Source of the DNA: CAVRXT01 sp963725655
Lineage (GTDB): Bacteria > Acidobacteriota > Terriglobia > Acidiferrales > UBA7541
Assembly (NCBI GenBank): GCA_963725655.1
Contig: CAVRYY010000001.1
Span: 2,356,001 to 2,420,000 of the forward strand
Length of the DNA stretch: 64,000 bases
Direction: 5' to 3'
Shown here: positions 34,272 to 43,267 of the stretch, in pieces
How the letters are laid out: every line of letters begins with the position of its first letter
Numbering within the stretch: position 1 is the stretch's first letter
Program-made: the position numbers and the translations under genes
Notes under the pieces: model-generated
Told to the model about the DNA's origin: nothing
The model's database searches: none
Seen by the model: the letters and a program-made list of their open reading frames with translations, nothing else

Positions 34272-34472
34272 CTACCCCCCACCCACGAAGTGCACGATCT
34301 CAAACTGGTCCTTCGCCTCCACCGGCGTCGCGGGCCACGCCACGCGCGGCAGGATGTCACGGTTGCGCTCGATAGCGACGCGCTCTCCGGCAATGCCCAG
34401 GTGCTGCAGCAGAGCAGCTACAGTCAGGTTCCCAGGGATTTCGCGGTTTTCTCCATTAATCACGACGGTCAT
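34272..34472 (-). CDS. thiS: Sulfur carrier protein ThiS
   Basis: This 66-residue ubiquitin-like protein ends in VGGG, so the C-terminal Gly-Gly needed for adenylylation and thiocarboxylate formation is present. It delivers sulfur for the thiazole of thiamine. The start MTVVINGENREIPGNLTV is the family's first beta hairpin, followed by AALLQHLGIAGERVAIERN and the ILPRVAW loop, then EIVHFVGGG. A GTG two codons upstream is in frame, but the ATG at 34472 fits the family better. ThiG/ThiF are not adjacent. It is on the opposite strand to the selenoprotein gene, converging with it. Confidence 0.9.
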   Translation of the reverse strand: MTVVINGENREIPGNLTVAALLQHLGIAGERVAIERNRDILPRVAWPATPVEAKDQFEIVHFVGGG

Positions 34473-34499
34473 GAGCACTCTAGGCTTTCTGATCGATTC

Positions 34500-35153
34500 C
34501 TAAACTTTGACGGTGGTCTTGGGGACCGCCGGTACCGCAGCTTTCGGGCGCATGGCGATCCGAATAGCGTCCTCTGCCCCACGTGCACGCGCGCGAATCA
34601 CAAAGTGGGCGCCGTCCATGGATTGCCCCCGCATCGGAAACATTATCGTCGCCCGGCCTCCGGCATTGGTTTCCACCTGGACGTTGAGCGGCGGGTTGGC
34701 TCCCTCGAGCATCACCCCTACGCTAGCCCCCGCTACCGGCTGCTTATCCGCGTGACCCACTACTTGGATCTCGATTTTCGCCTTGCCCGCGACGATCGTA
34801 GGCGGCACCCCCGCGAAACGTATTTCGATCGCGAAGGCCCCTTCGGGAGGGGCCGCAGCCCCCGCAGCCACGGCATCAGCCTTAGCGGCCGGCGCGGCAG
34901 CCGCATCAATATTCACCTTTCCGGCGCGCAGCTGCTCGATCACCTCGCGGTGCTGGTGCTCCACGCGGCGGCGAAGCCCGGCCGGGTCGTTGGCGGGAGG
35001 AAGCTGTTCGTATCTGGATGAGTGGCGATGAACGACGCGCCCCTCGAGATATACCGAGGTATCGATCAACCGGCGCTGTTCGCCCAGGTCTTCGGTCTGA
35101 ACGTGGTAAACACGGTCGGCCACCCGAACGTTGGTATTGAAGCCAAAAACCAC
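34500..35153 (-). CDS. Protein of unknown function with Ig-like C-terminal domain
   Basis: The function is not recognised. 217 residues. The N-terminal 80 residues start MVFGFNTNVRVADRVYHVQT and contain a charged segment (RRRVEHQHREVIEQLRAGK). An Ala-rich linker (AAAAPAAKADAVAAGAAAPP) follows. The C-terminal 100 residues look like a beta-sandwich carboxypeptidase-regulatory or Ig-like domain (VVGHADKQPVAGASVGVMLE, VETNAGGRATIMFPMRG). There is no signal peptide or membrane helix, so it is probably cytoplasmic. It is divergent from nuoA and could share the intergenic control region. It follows ThiS upstream on the same strand by 28 bases, so the pair may be co-transcribed with this gene first. 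Confidence 0.7.
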   Translation of the reverse strand: MVFGFNTNVRVADRVYHVQTEDLGEQRRLIDTSVYLEGRVVHRHSSRYEQLPPANDPAGLRRRVEHQHREVIEQLRAGKVNIDAAAAPAAKADAVAAGAAAPPEGAFAIEIRFAGVPPTIVAGKAKIEIQVVGHADKQPVAGASVGVMLEGANPPLNVQVETNAGGRATIMFPMRGQSMDGAHFVIRARARGAEDAIRIAMRPKAAVPAVPKTTVKV

Positions 35154-35213
35154 GAAGATTCCCCTTTCGCGATTCCGGGGCGAAAAAAACTTTTCAAAAT
35201 TCCCGGACTATAT

Positions 35214-35242
35214 TTGACCGGTAGGATGCGCACCGCTATTAT
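35214..35242 (+). promoter_or_regulatory. Strong candidate promoter of the first nuo operon
   Basis: TTGACC (35214-35219), a 17-base spacer and TATTAT (35237-35242) match the sigma-70 consensus in five of six bases at each site, with ideal spacing. The expected start point lies only about ten bases before the nuoA ATG at 35259, so the mRNA would be nearly leaderless. It lies in the space between the divergent unknown gene and nuoA. Confidence 0.5.
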
Positions 35243-35258
35243 AACAGTGGATCGAATA

Positions 35259-35630
35259 ATGACCGGAAATTACCTAGACGGATATGGACCGTTGTTGCTT
35301 ATGTTTATAGGTGCCCTTGGTCTGTCCGGAGCCATCCTGACCGCCTCGGCCCTGGTAGGCAGGCATAAGCGCACCCGGGAAAAGGACATGGCCTACGAGT
35401 GCGGCGTCACCCCCACTGGTGATGCGCGCGATCCCTTCTCGGTCCATTATTACCTGGTGGCGTTGCTGTTCATCCTCTTCGATATTGAGGCCATCTTCTT
35501 GTATCCGTGGGCGTTGGTGTATCGTGGGCTAGGATGGTTCGGTTTTGTAGAGATGCTGCTATACATTATAATCCTGTTGTCTGGTTACATTTACCTCTGG
35601 AAGAAGGGCGCTCTGGAGTGGACTCGCTAG
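35259..35630 (+). CDS. nuoA: NADH-quinone oxidoreductase subunit A (first copy)
   Basis: This membrane subunit of complex I lies near the quinone channel. 123 residues with three helices. The family motif AYECGVTPTGDARDPFSVHYYLVALLF is present, including the conserved acidic and Cys-containing loop (ECG) and FDIEAIFLYPWA. The start is MTGNYLDGYG; a longer frame upstream begins in intergenic sequence and has no NuoA character. The next complex I gene is nuoC, 179 bases away; the usual nuoB, which belongs here, is absent. First gene of the operon nuoA-C-D-EF-G-H-J-K-L-M-N. Confidence 0.95.
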   Translation: MTGNYLDGYGPLLLMFIGALGLSGAILTASALVGRHKRTREKDMAYECGVTPTGDARDPFSVHYYLVALLFILFDIEAIFLYPWALVYRGLGWFGFVEMLLYIIILLSGYIYLWKKGALEWTR

Positions 35631-35809
35631 CCTGACGCAGAGCACCCGGGCGTAAGTCGCGCCGCAGCGCGAGTCGCAATTAGTCGCAGCAAACAGCAAT
35701 TACCGAGCACCAAGCATCGAGATGGGCAAGGTAATCCAGCAGCACAGCATCTTTCATTCTCGTCGCGGATCGATTTAACAATGAGACCCGGCCGAGGGAA
35801 GCGAGCGCG

Positions 35810-36286
35810 GTGGACCCGGATAGAGGGCAGGTGACATCCGCAGTCGAATCGGTTAGGAAGTGGGATGCGCAGGCCATTTTACAACTGATCGATTTTCGGG
35901 GCGAAACCACGCTAGTGGTCAGCCGCGAAAACCTGCGTCGCGTCTGCGAATTTCTTTTCAGTGATCCTAAGCTTCACTTTACGTTTCTCTCCGACATCAC
36001 CCCGGTGGACCGCTATCCTCTGGAGCCGCGATTCGAGATGAATTACCAACTCCTTTCGCTGGAACGCAAAGAACGTCTGCGTATTCAAGTGAAGCTCCCG
36101 GGCAACGACCCCACCATTCACTCCCTCACCACGTTGTGGCCCACTGCCAATTGGCACGAACGCGAGGCCTGGGACCTATTTGGAATTCGTTTCGAAGGCC
36201 ACCCGGAACTAACCCGAATTCTGATGCCCGATGATTGGGATGGCCATCCCCTGCGCAAGGACTATCCCACCGAGGGCTACCGCTGA
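35810..36286 (+). CDS. nuoC: NADH-quinone oxidoreductase subunit C (first copy)
   Basis: This peripheral-arm subunit helps hold NuoD. 158 residues, single-domain (not fused to NuoD). The family signature WPTANWHEREAWDLFGIRFEGHPELTRILMPDDW is evident, followed by GHPLRKDYPTEGYR. The gene starts at GTG 35810, about 180 bases after nuoA. Its stop TGA overlaps the ATG of nuoD by one base (TGATG), so translation is coupled. No nuoB is present in the gap between nuoA and this gene. Confidence 0.95.
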   Translation: MDPDRGQVTSAVESVRKWDAQAILQLIDFRGETTLVVSRENLRRVCEFLFSDPKLHFTFLSDITPVDRYPLEPRFEMNYQLLSLERKERLRIQVKLPGNDPTIHSLTTLWPTANWHEREAWDLFGIRFEGHPELTRILMPDDWDGHPLRKDYPTEGYR

Positions 36287-37485
36287 TGGCTACCACCATC
36301 GATACCGTCGCCGGACCCTCCAAGGCCATGGTCTTGAACATGGGCCCGCAGCACCCCTCCACGCACGGAGTCCTGCGCGTGGTCCTGGAGCTGGACGGCG
36401 AGACCGTCCTAAAAGCTCGTTCCGTGATTGGCTACCTGCACACCGGAATCGAGAAAACCATGGAAGCGAAGACCTATAGCCAGGGCATCACCTGCACCGA
36501 CCGCCTGGACTATCTCGCGCCGCTATCCAATAACCTCTGCTACTGCATGGCCGTGGAAAAATTGCTCGGAGTCGAAGTCCCCAAGCGCGCCCAGTACATT
36601 CGGGTGCTGCTCACCGAACTCACCCGAATTAGTTCGCACCTGGTGTGGCTCGGGACCCACGCGATCGACCTCGGCGCCATGACCGTCTTCCTCTACGGAT
36701 TCCGCGAACGCGAGGACATTCAGAAAATTTTCGAATTCGTGTCCGGGCAGCGAATGATGACCAGCTACTTCCGCATCGGCGGACTGGCGCTCGAGCCTCC
36801 TACCGGCTGGCTGGACAAGGTCGAGCGATTTCTCGAATCCTTCCCTTCCCACATCAAAGAATACGAAGACTTGCTCACGCGCAACCGCATTTGGCTGGGA
36901 CGCACTCAGGGCGTGGGCCATCTCACCGCCGACGACGCCATCGCGCTGGGCGTTTCCGGACCGCTGTTGCGCGCCAGCGGCGTGGCCTACGACATCCGCA
37001 AGACCTTTCCCTACTCGAGCTACGATGAATTCGATTTCGATGTCTGCACCCAGACCGCTGGCGACTGCTACGCGCGGTATCAAGTGCGCGTGGCCGAAAT
37101 GCGCGAGAGCCTGAAAATTGTGCGGCAGGCGATCGACCGCATGCCCCAGGACGGCAACTTCCGCGCCAGCTTGCCTGGAATCATTCCCCCGTCGCGCGAG
37201 GAAATGAAAACCTCGATCGAAGGCTTGATCTACCATTTCAAGATTTTTACCGAAGGATTCGCGCCGCCGCCGGGCCAGGTATACCAGGCCGTTGAATCGC
37301 CGCGCGGCGAGCTCGGCTTCTTCGTCGCCAGCGACGGATCGGCCAAGCCGTATCGCGTGAAGGTGCGCGCGCCGTCGTTCGTGAATTTGCAGTCGCTGCC
37401 CCGCCTGGCTGAGGGCCGCCTGCTTTCGGACTTGATCGCCTGCATCGGAACCACCGACATCGTTCTGGGAGAAGTGGATCGCTAA
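36286..37485 (+). CDS. nuoD: NADH-quinone oxidoreductase subunit D (first copy)
   Basis: This 49-kDa type subunit forms the quinone-reduction chamber with NuoB. 399 residues. Motifs: VLNMGPQHPSTHGVLRVVLELDGE (the His-containing quinone-site loop), GYLHTGIEKTMEAKTYSQ, YVAPL-like LDYLAPLSNNLCY, and the C-terminal RAPSFVNLQSLPRLAEGRLLSDLIACIGTTDIVLGEVDR. All are standard. The start shares a base with nuoC; the stop TAA overlaps the fused nuoEF start (TAATG). Confidence 0.96.
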   Translation: MATTIDTVAGPSKAMVLNMGPQHPSTHGVLRVVLELDGETVLKARSVIGYLHTGIEKTMEAKTYSQGITCTDRLDYLAPLSNNLCYCMAVEKLLGVEVPKRAQYIRVLLTELTRISSHLVWLGTHAIDLGAMTVFLYGFREREDIQKIFEFVSGQRMMTSYFRIGGLALEPPTGWLDKVERFLESFPSHIKEYEDLLTRNRIWLGRTQGVGHLTADDAIALGVSGPLLRASGVAYDIRKTFPYSSYDEFDFDVCTQTAGDCYARYQVRVAEMRESLKIVRQAIDRMPQDGNFRASLPGIIPPSREEMKTSIEGLIYHFKIFTEGFAPPPGQVYQAVESPRGELGFFVASDGSAKPYRVKVRAPSFVNLQSLPRLAEGRLLSDLIACIGTTDIVLGEVDR

Positions 37486-39308
37486 TGGAACTGCCGCCGC
37501 AACTCGAAGCGAAATTCAGCGAACTGCTTGGCCGCTATCCCATCAAGCGCTCGGCGCTGATTCCCATGATGCTCTACGCTCAAGACCAGTTTGGCCATCT
37601 CGGCGACGACATTCTCGAAGAGATCGCCGGCCGCCTGGACCTGAACATGACCGAGGTCACCGAAACTCTCGCCTACTATTCCATGCTGCATCGCAAGCCG
37701 ATCGGCAAGTACCACGTACAGGTTTGCACCAATATTTCCTGCATGCTCCGCGGCGGCAACGACATTTACAAACACTTGCAAACCCGCCTGGAAATCGGCA
37801 ACAAGGAAACCACTGCCACCGGAACTTTCTCTCTGGAAGAAGTGGAATGCATCGGCGCCTGCACCGGCGCTCCGGCCATGCAGGTGAACTACGATTTCTA
37901 CGAAAATCTCGACAACGACCAGGTCGACGACATTCTGGAACAGCTCCAGGTGGGCAAGAAGCCCAAGCCTGTGCCGCAGATTACCGGCGCAATAAAAGAG
38001 CGCGACCCCGCCGAAGTCCCGGTGATCAGCCGGCGATGGGGCATTCCGAACTCGCGGACCCTCGACGTCTACCGCAAGCACGACGGTTACCTCGCGCTGG
38101 AAAAAGCGCTGAAGGAAATGACCCCCGACCAGATCATCGACGAAGTGAAGAAATCCAATCTGCGCGGCCGCGGCGGCGCCGGCTTCCCCACCGGAATGAA
38201 ATGGAGTTTCGTCCCCAAGGAAACCGGCGGCAAACCGAAATATATTCTCTGCAACGCCGACGAAAGCGAGCCCGGCACCTGCAAAGACCGTCCGCTCATG
38301 GAGCTCGACCCGCACCAATTGATCGAAGGCGTAGTGATCGCCGGGCGCGCGGTAAACGCAGCGAAAGGCTACATCTACATTCGCGGCGAATATCGCTACG
38401 TCCTGGATATCGTCGATGCGGCGCTGGCCGAAGCTTACGCGCGCGGATACGTGGGGAAAAATATTCTGGGCAGCGGTTTCGATTTCGATGTGGTCACCCA
38501 CACTGGCGCGGGAGCCTACGAGTGCGGCGAAGAATCGGCCCTGATGGAATCGCTCGAAGGCAAGCGCGGCTATCCCCGCATTCGGCCTCCGTTCCCTGCC
38601 GTCGCCGGTCTGTACGGCTGCCCCACGGTGATCAACAACGTCGAAACGTTCAGTTCGGTGCCGGCCATTATCCTCAAGGGCGGCGAATGGTATGCCGGGC
38701 TGGGCACTCCGAAAAACGGAGGAACCCGCATGTTCGCGGTTTCCGGGCACATCAATAAGCCCGGGATTTACGAGCTGCCGATGGGCTTTTCGATGAAGCG
38801 TCTGATCGAGGATGTTTGCGGCGGTATCCGCAACGGCAAAAAATTGAAGGCGGTCATTCCCGGAGGCAGCTCGTGCCCGGTGCTCACCGCCGCGGAATCC
38901 GACGTGGCCATGGATTATGATTCCGTCGCCAAAATCGGCTCCATGCTCGGTTCCGGCGGCGTAGTGATCATGGACGAAGACACCTGCATGGTCGACGTGG
39001 CCCGGCGGATCATGCATTTCTACGCCCACGAATCCTGCGGCTGGTGCATTCCCTGCCGCGAAGGCACCGCCTGGATGCGCAGTATGCTCGACCGTTTCCA
39101 TAGCGGCGAAGGGCGCACCGAAGATATCCCGCTGCTCGGCGAACTCGCACAAAATCTGCTCGGCCGCTCGTTTTGCCCGCTCGGCGACGCCGCTGCCATG
39201 CCGACCATCAGCATCGTCAAAAAATGGAAGAACGAATTCGAAGATCATCTGAAGGGTAAGTGCGCGTACCGGCCGGCGGATTTTCTCCCGGTGGTTAGCA
39301 GCGTCTGA
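37485..39308 (+). CDS. nuoEF: Fused NuoE-NuoF, NADH-oxidising module
   Basis: A single 607-residue protein carries two subunits normally made from separate genes. Residues 1-170 are NuoE: SALIPMMLYAQDQFGHL, and the [2Fe-2S] ligands Cys-x4-Cys (CTNISC) and Cys-x3-Cys (CIGAC) before TGAPAM. A linker (LQVGKKPKPVPQITGAIKER) leads into NuoF, residues about 200-600: NLRGRGGAGFPTGMKWSF (FMN/NADH glycine loop), CNADESEPGTCKDR, GAGAYECGEESAL, and the [4Fe-4S] motif ESCGWCIPCREG plus the fourth Cys in SFCPLGDAA. All cofactors look intact. There is no stop or frameshift between the halves, so it is one polypeptide. Confidence 0.95.
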   Translation: MELPPQLEAKFSELLGRYPIKRSALIPMMLYAQDQFGHLGDDILEEIAGRLDLNMTEVTETLAYYSMLHRKPIGKYHVQVCTNISCMLRGGNDIYKHLQTRLEIGNKETTATGTFSLEEVECIGACTGAPAMQVNYDFYENLDNDQVDDILEQLQVGKKPKPVPQITGAIKERDPAEVPVISRRWGIPNSRTLDVYRKHDGYLALEKALKEMTPDQIIDEVKKSNLRGRGGAGFPTGMKWSFVPKETGGKPKYILCNADESEPGTCKDRPLMELDPHQLIEGVVIAGRAVNAAKGYIYIRGEYRYVLDIVDAALAEAYARGYVGKNILGSGFDFDVVTHTGAGAYECGEESALMESLEGKRGYPRIRPPFPAVAGLYGCPTVINNVETFSSVPAIILKGGEWYAGLGTPKNGGTRMFAVSGHINKPGIYELPMGFSMKRLIEDVCGGIRNGKKLKAVIPGGSSCPVLTAAESDVAMDYDSVAKIGSMLGSGGVVIMDEDTCMVDVARRIMHFYAHESCGWCIPCREGTAWMRSMLDRFHSGEGRTEDIPLLGELAQNLLGRSFCPLGDAAAMPTISIVKKWKNEFEDHLKGKCAYRPADFLPVVSSV

Positions 39309-39333
39309 AGAGTTCTAAAACGATCAAGGGAAC

Positions 39334-41598
39334 ATGGCAGAACAAAAGTTAGTGAATTTCACAATCGACGGCGTCAAGCTCACCGCTCCCGCGGGAACGC
39401 TGGTGATCGAAGCCGCTAAGAAACAAGGCATCGAAGTGCCTTCTTTCTGCTACTACCCCGGGCTTTCGCTGCAGGCCGCCTGCCGCATGTGTCTGGTGGA
39501 AGTGGAAAAGGCGCCCAAGTTGCAAACCGCGTGCACCCTGGTGGCCGGCGAAGGCATGGTCGTCCGCACCGACACTCCCCAAGTCCACGGCGCGCGGAAA
39601 AACATGCTGGAGTTCTTGCTCTCGAATCACCCTCTGGATTGCCCGGTGTGCGACAAGGGCGGCGAGTGCGAACTGCAGGACATGACCTTCAAGTACGGTC
39701 TGGACCACAGCCGGTTTATCGAAGAAAAGCTGCATACTCCGGAAGAAAAGTGGTCGCCGCTGGTCTATTACGATGCTCCGCGCTGCATTCTGTGTTTCCG
39801 CTGCGTCCGGGTGTGCGATGAAGGGATGGACGTCAAGGCGCTGGGCGTCGGCGCTCGCGGTGTGCATTCGGTGATCATTCCCAACCAGACCGGCGAGCTG
39901 GCCTGCGAAGAATGCGGTATGTGCATCGATATTTGTCCCGTGGGCGCGCTTACCAGCGGAACCTATCGGTATCAAACGCGCCCATGGGAAATGACCTACG
40001 TCAATAACCCCTGCGCGCACTGCTCCAACGGCTGCAAAGCCACCTTGAGCGTACGCAACAACGAGATTCTGCGCATCAATAACCGCGACAATTCGGGAAT
40101 CAACGGCGAGTTTCTTTGCGCCAAGGGCCGCTTCGGCTTTGACTTCACCCGCCACGCCGAGCGCATCCGCCAGCCGCTGGTGCGCAAGAATGGCAAACTC
40201 GAGCCGGCCAGTTGGGAAGAAGCGCTGGAAACCATCGCCAACCAACTGAAAAAGGTGCGCGACAAGAGCGGCGCGGATTCCCTCGGCGTGATCGGCTCCA
40301 ATCGCACCACCAACGAAGAGAACTATCTGTTGAACCGCTTTGCTCGCACCACTCTGGGCACCAACAACATTGATCATCACCGCACCGCGGATTACGCCGG
40401 ACTCGCCGCCGCACTCGGGCCAAACGCCAACGAACAGCTGGCGACCATGGCCGATATCTACAATGCGAATACTGTGCTGCTGATTGGCAACGATCCCACC
40501 CAGCAAAATCCGCTGGTCGCTTGGCAGATTCGCACCGGAGTTCGCCAGCACCAGCAGCGCCTTTTCATCGTCAACGAAGGACCGGTAAAGCTCGAGCGCC
40601 AGGCGCAGCAAACCGTGCAGGCGCCGGTCGGGGGTTTGCCGGCGATCATGCGCTGGCTCGCCACCGGCGACGGATCGGCCCCCGAGGGGCTTGGCCAGCT
40701 GAAAGAATCGCTCGGAAAAGAAAGCGACGTGGTATTTGTCTTTGGCGCGGGCGTCACCGGTGCGGCCATCCGCGATCTGGTCCAGTTCGGCTCGCAGCTC
40801 CCCGGCAAATCCAAGTTCATGGCTTTGGGTGATTACTCGAATTCGCGCGGCGCAGCGGACATGGGCGTGCTGCCGGACCGTCTGCCGGGCTACGTGCCAC
40901 TGAGCGACTCCGCCGAGCGCAATCGCTTCGCAAAACTTTGGGGCGGCGAAATTTCGCCCAAGCCGGGACTGACCGCCGGGGTCATGATGGACGCGGCCGC
41001 CACCGGCAAGCTGAAAGCGTTGTACGTAGTGGGCGCGAATCCGGTGAAGACTTTTGGCGCTCCCGCGAATTCGCTGGCCAAGCTGGAATTCCTGGTGGTC
41101 CATGAGCTGTTCCTCACCGAGACGGCCCAGCAGGCCCACGTGGTGCTGCCCGCCGCCAGTTCCTACGAAAAGGACGGCACGCTGACCAACACCGCGGGAG
41201 AAGTGCAACGCACCTATCGCAGCATCGATCCGCAGGGCCCGCGCAGCGACTACGATCTCTTGCGTATTCTGTCGCACCAGCTTTTCCATCTGGGTATGGG
41301 CACCACCATCAAGCTGCGCACCGCGGACGCGGCCTTCGAAGAAATTCGCCAGAACGTTCACGGCTACAATCTTTCGGTCGCCGGGCTGCTTTCCGGCGCC
41401 GCGGAGCTGGCCACCGCCAGCGGCAAGACCGCTGACGGGGCGTACGGCCTGCCCGCAGGCACGGTGTTTTCATCCAACGACACACTTTTTACGAGCGGCA
41501 CGATCGGGCGTTACTGTTCCAAACTCGAATCTTGCACTGAGGCGAAAGAGAAACCGTGGGCTTCATCACCCAGCACCCAATCCTGGTGGTATCGATAG
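39334..41598 (+). CDS. nuoG: NADH-quinone oxidoreductase subunit G
   Basis: This largest peripheral-arm subunit has an iron-sulfur chain and a degenerate molybdopterin domain. 754 residues. N-terminal [2Fe-2S] ligands (CYYPGLSLQAACRMC), the His-Cys cluster SNHPLDCPVCDKGGECEL, two [4Fe-4S] sets CILCFRCVRVC and CEECGMCIDICPVGAL, and the N7-type set CAHCSNGC with the fourth Cys at LCAKGRFGF, found only in some species. A formate dehydrogenase-like domain follows. The C-terminus (from about 730) has no family match and runs 43 bases into nuoH in another frame. The start ATG is 25 bases after nuoEF. Confidence 0.95.
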   Translation: MAEQKLVNFTIDGVKLTAPAGTLVIEAAKKQGIEVPSFCYYPGLSLQAACRMCLVEVEKAPKLQTACTLVAGEGMVVRTDTPQVHGARKNMLEFLLSNHPLDCPVCDKGGECELQDMTFKYGLDHSRFIEEKLHTPEEKWSPLVYYDAPRCILCFRCVRVCDEGMDVKALGVGARGVHSVIIPNQTGELACEECGMCIDICPVGALTSGTYRYQTRPWEMTYVNNPCAHCSNGCKATLSVRNNEILRINNRDNSGINGEFLCAKGRFGFDFTRHAERIRQPLVRKNGKLEPASWEEALETIANQLKKVRDKSGADSLGVIGSNRTTNEENYLLNRFARTTLGTNNIDHHRTADYAGLAAALGPNANEQLATMADIYNANTVLLIGNDPTQQNPLVAWQIRTGVRQHQQRLFIVNEGPVKLERQAQQTVQAPVGGLPAIMRWLATGDGSAPEGLGQLKESLGKESDVVFVFGAGVTGAAIRDLVQFGSQLPGKSKFMALGDYSNSRGAADMGVLPDRLPGYVPLSDSAERNRFAKLWGGEISPKPGLTAGVMMDAAATGKLKALYVVGANPVKTFGAPANSLAKLEFLVVHELFLTETAQQAHVVLPAASSYEKDGTLTNTAGEVQRTYRSIDPQGPRSDYDLLRILSHQLFHLGMGTTIKLRTADAAFEEIRQNVHGYNLSVAGLLSGAAELATASGKTADGAYGLPAGTVFSSNDTLFTSGTIGRYCSKLESCTEAKEKPWASSPSTQSWWYR

Positions 41599-42761
41599 TC
41601 AAGGTTGCCGTCTTGCTGTTTGCGGTGCTGACGGTGAACGCTTACTTGACGTGGTTCGAGCGCAAGCTCGTCGGCCACATTCAATCGCGCATCGGCCCCT
41701 ATTTCGTCGGGGCCCACGGATTGCTGCAGCCCGCCGCCGACGGATTGAAATTCCTCTTCAAAGAGGATTTGACCATCCCGACTTCGGACCGCTTCGTGTT
41801 TTGCCTCGCCCCGCTGCTTTCGCTCACCCTCGCGCTCACCACTCTGGCGCTGATTCCTTTCGGCCCGGCGACCATCTATATTTTTGGCCAGCCCACTCAG
41901 CTCGTGGTGGCCGATACCTCTCTCGGCTTGCTCATGGTTTTCGCCATTACCTCCATCGGCGTGTACGGAGTGGCGCTCGCCGGATGGTCCTCCAACAGCA
42001 AGTATTCCCTGCTCGGGGCCTTGCGCAGTTCGGCCCAGATGATCAGCTACGAAGTATCGTTGACGCTCTCGATCGTGGGCGTGGTGCTGCTCGCCGGATC
42101 CCTGGATTTTCGCACTCTGGTCGAAAGCCAAAGCGGCTATTGGTGGCATTTCCTGCCGCGCTGGCGCGTCTTCCCGCAGATCGTTGGATTCATGTGCTAT
42201 TTCATTTCCGCGATTGCCGAAACCAATCGCGCGCCGTTCGATTTGCCCGAGGCCGAATCCGAATTGGTGGCCGGATTCCATACCGAATATTCGAGCTTCA
42301 AGTTCGCCATGTTTTTCGTGGCGGAATACACCAACATGATCACCGTCTCCTGCCTGGCCAGCATTCTGTTCCTGGGCGGCTGGCTCTCGCCCTTTCCCGA
42401 CCGCTGGACATGGCAACTGTACATCCCCGCCGTTGGCCTGCTGCTCACCGGCGTGGCATTGCTCGCAGACGCCGCCTTCAAATGGAATGGAATAGCCCGG
42501 GTGCAATTGGTGCTGATTTCGTGTTTGGCGCTGGGCCTGGGCGTGTTGGCCCTGAACCCCATGGTGATGCCGATAATTCAAGGCGTGTTCTGGTTCCTGC
42601 TCAAGGTTTTCCTGCTGATTTTTTTCTATGCGTGGGCGCGCGGCACGCTTCCCCGCTTTCGCTATGACCAGTTGATGTCGTTCGGCTGGAAGTTGCTCTT
42701 GCCGGTGGCCCTGCTCAATTTGGCGGTCACTGCATTCCTGATTGTGTGGATGAATCGATGA
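41556..42761 (+). CDS. nuoH: NADH-quinone oxidoreductase subunit H (first copy)
   Basis: This membrane subunit at the base of the quinone chamber and the proton path has 401 residues and about eight helices. Family signatures: AYLTWFERKLVGHIQSRIGPYFVG, KEDLTIPTSDRFVFCLAP, SLLGALRSSAQMISYEVSL and the highly conserved AETNRAPFDLPEAESELVAGFHTEYS. Start GTG 41556 lies inside the nuoG 3' end. The stop overlaps nuoJ as ATGA. The gene normally after nuoH, nuoI, is missing: nuoJ follows directly. Confidence 0.95.
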   Translation: MGFITQHPILVVSIVKVAVLLFAVLTVNAYLTWFERKLVGHIQSRIGPYFVGAHGLLQPAADGLKFLFKEDLTIPTSDRFVFCLAPLLSLTLALTTLALIPFGPATIYIFGQPTQLVVADTSLGLLMVFAITSIGVYGVALAGWSSNSKYSLLGALRSSAQMISYEVSLTLSIVGVVLLAGSLDFRTLVESQSGYWWHFLPRWRVFPQIVGFMCYFISAIAETNRAPFDLPEAESELVAGFHTEYSSFKFAMFFVAEYTNMITVSCLASILFLGGWLSPFPDRWTWQLYIPAVGLLLTGVALLADAAFKWNGIARVQLVLISCLALGLGVLALNPMVMPIIQGVFWFLLKVFLLIFFYAWARGTLPRFRYDQLMSFGWKLLLPVALLNLAVTAFLIVWMNR

Positions 42762-43267
42762 GCGTGCCGGTCATCATGTTTTTCGCGTGCGCCTTGCTGG
42801 CGGTGTTGGGCGCCGTTCTGCTGATCCTTGCCAAGGAGCCGATCCATAGCGCCTTGGCCCTCATTTTGGTAATGGCCGCACTGGCCGTGCTGTATCTGCT
42901 GTTGGGTGCCGAGTTCATTGCGGCGGTCCAGTTGATCGTGTATGCAGGCGCGATCATGGTGCTGTTCGTCTTCGTGATCATGCTACTGAATGCCGGGGTC
43001 GAAGAGCGTACCAACAAGAGCCTGATGGCGAAATATCTGGGTCTGCCGCTGGCCGGATTTTTGGTGCTGGACCTGGCCTGGTGGATCGCACGCTCTACGT
43101 CGGGCAAGGCGGAGTTGACCGCCAGCGCGGTCCCCACTCAGGCATCCTCGACCATCGAACTATCCAAGCTGCTCTTTAAGCAGTTCCTGTTCCCGTTTGA
43201 GGCCACCTCCATCTTGATTTTGATCGCCATGCTTGGAGCGGTTGTCCTGGCGCGGAGGGAGCCATGA
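42758..43267 (+). CDS. nuoJ: NADH-quinone oxidoreductase subunit J (first copy)
   Basis: This 169-residue membrane subunit has five helices. LLGAEFIAAVQLIVYAGAIMVLFVFVIMLLNAG is the NuoJ signature with the pi-bulge helix. A variable loop (STSGKAELTASAVPTQASST) follows, then the last helix FEATSILILIAMLGAVVLARRE. It overlaps nuoH and nuoK by four bases each (ATGA). Start at MSVPV; an ATG four codons earlier belongs to the nuoH frame region. Confidence 0.94.
   Translation: MSVPVIMFFACALLAVLGAVLLILAKEPIHSALALILVMAALAVLYLLLGAEFIAAVQLIVYAGAIMVLFVFVIMLLNAGVEERTNKSLMAKYLGLPLAGFLVLDLAWWIARSTSGKAELTASAVPTQASSTIELSKLLFKQFLFPFEATSILILIAMLGAVVLARREP

Noticed and set aside
35631..35809. Remnant of nuoB between nuoA and nuoC
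   Set aside because: No frame in this gap encodes recognisable NuoB sequence; it is treated as non-coding.
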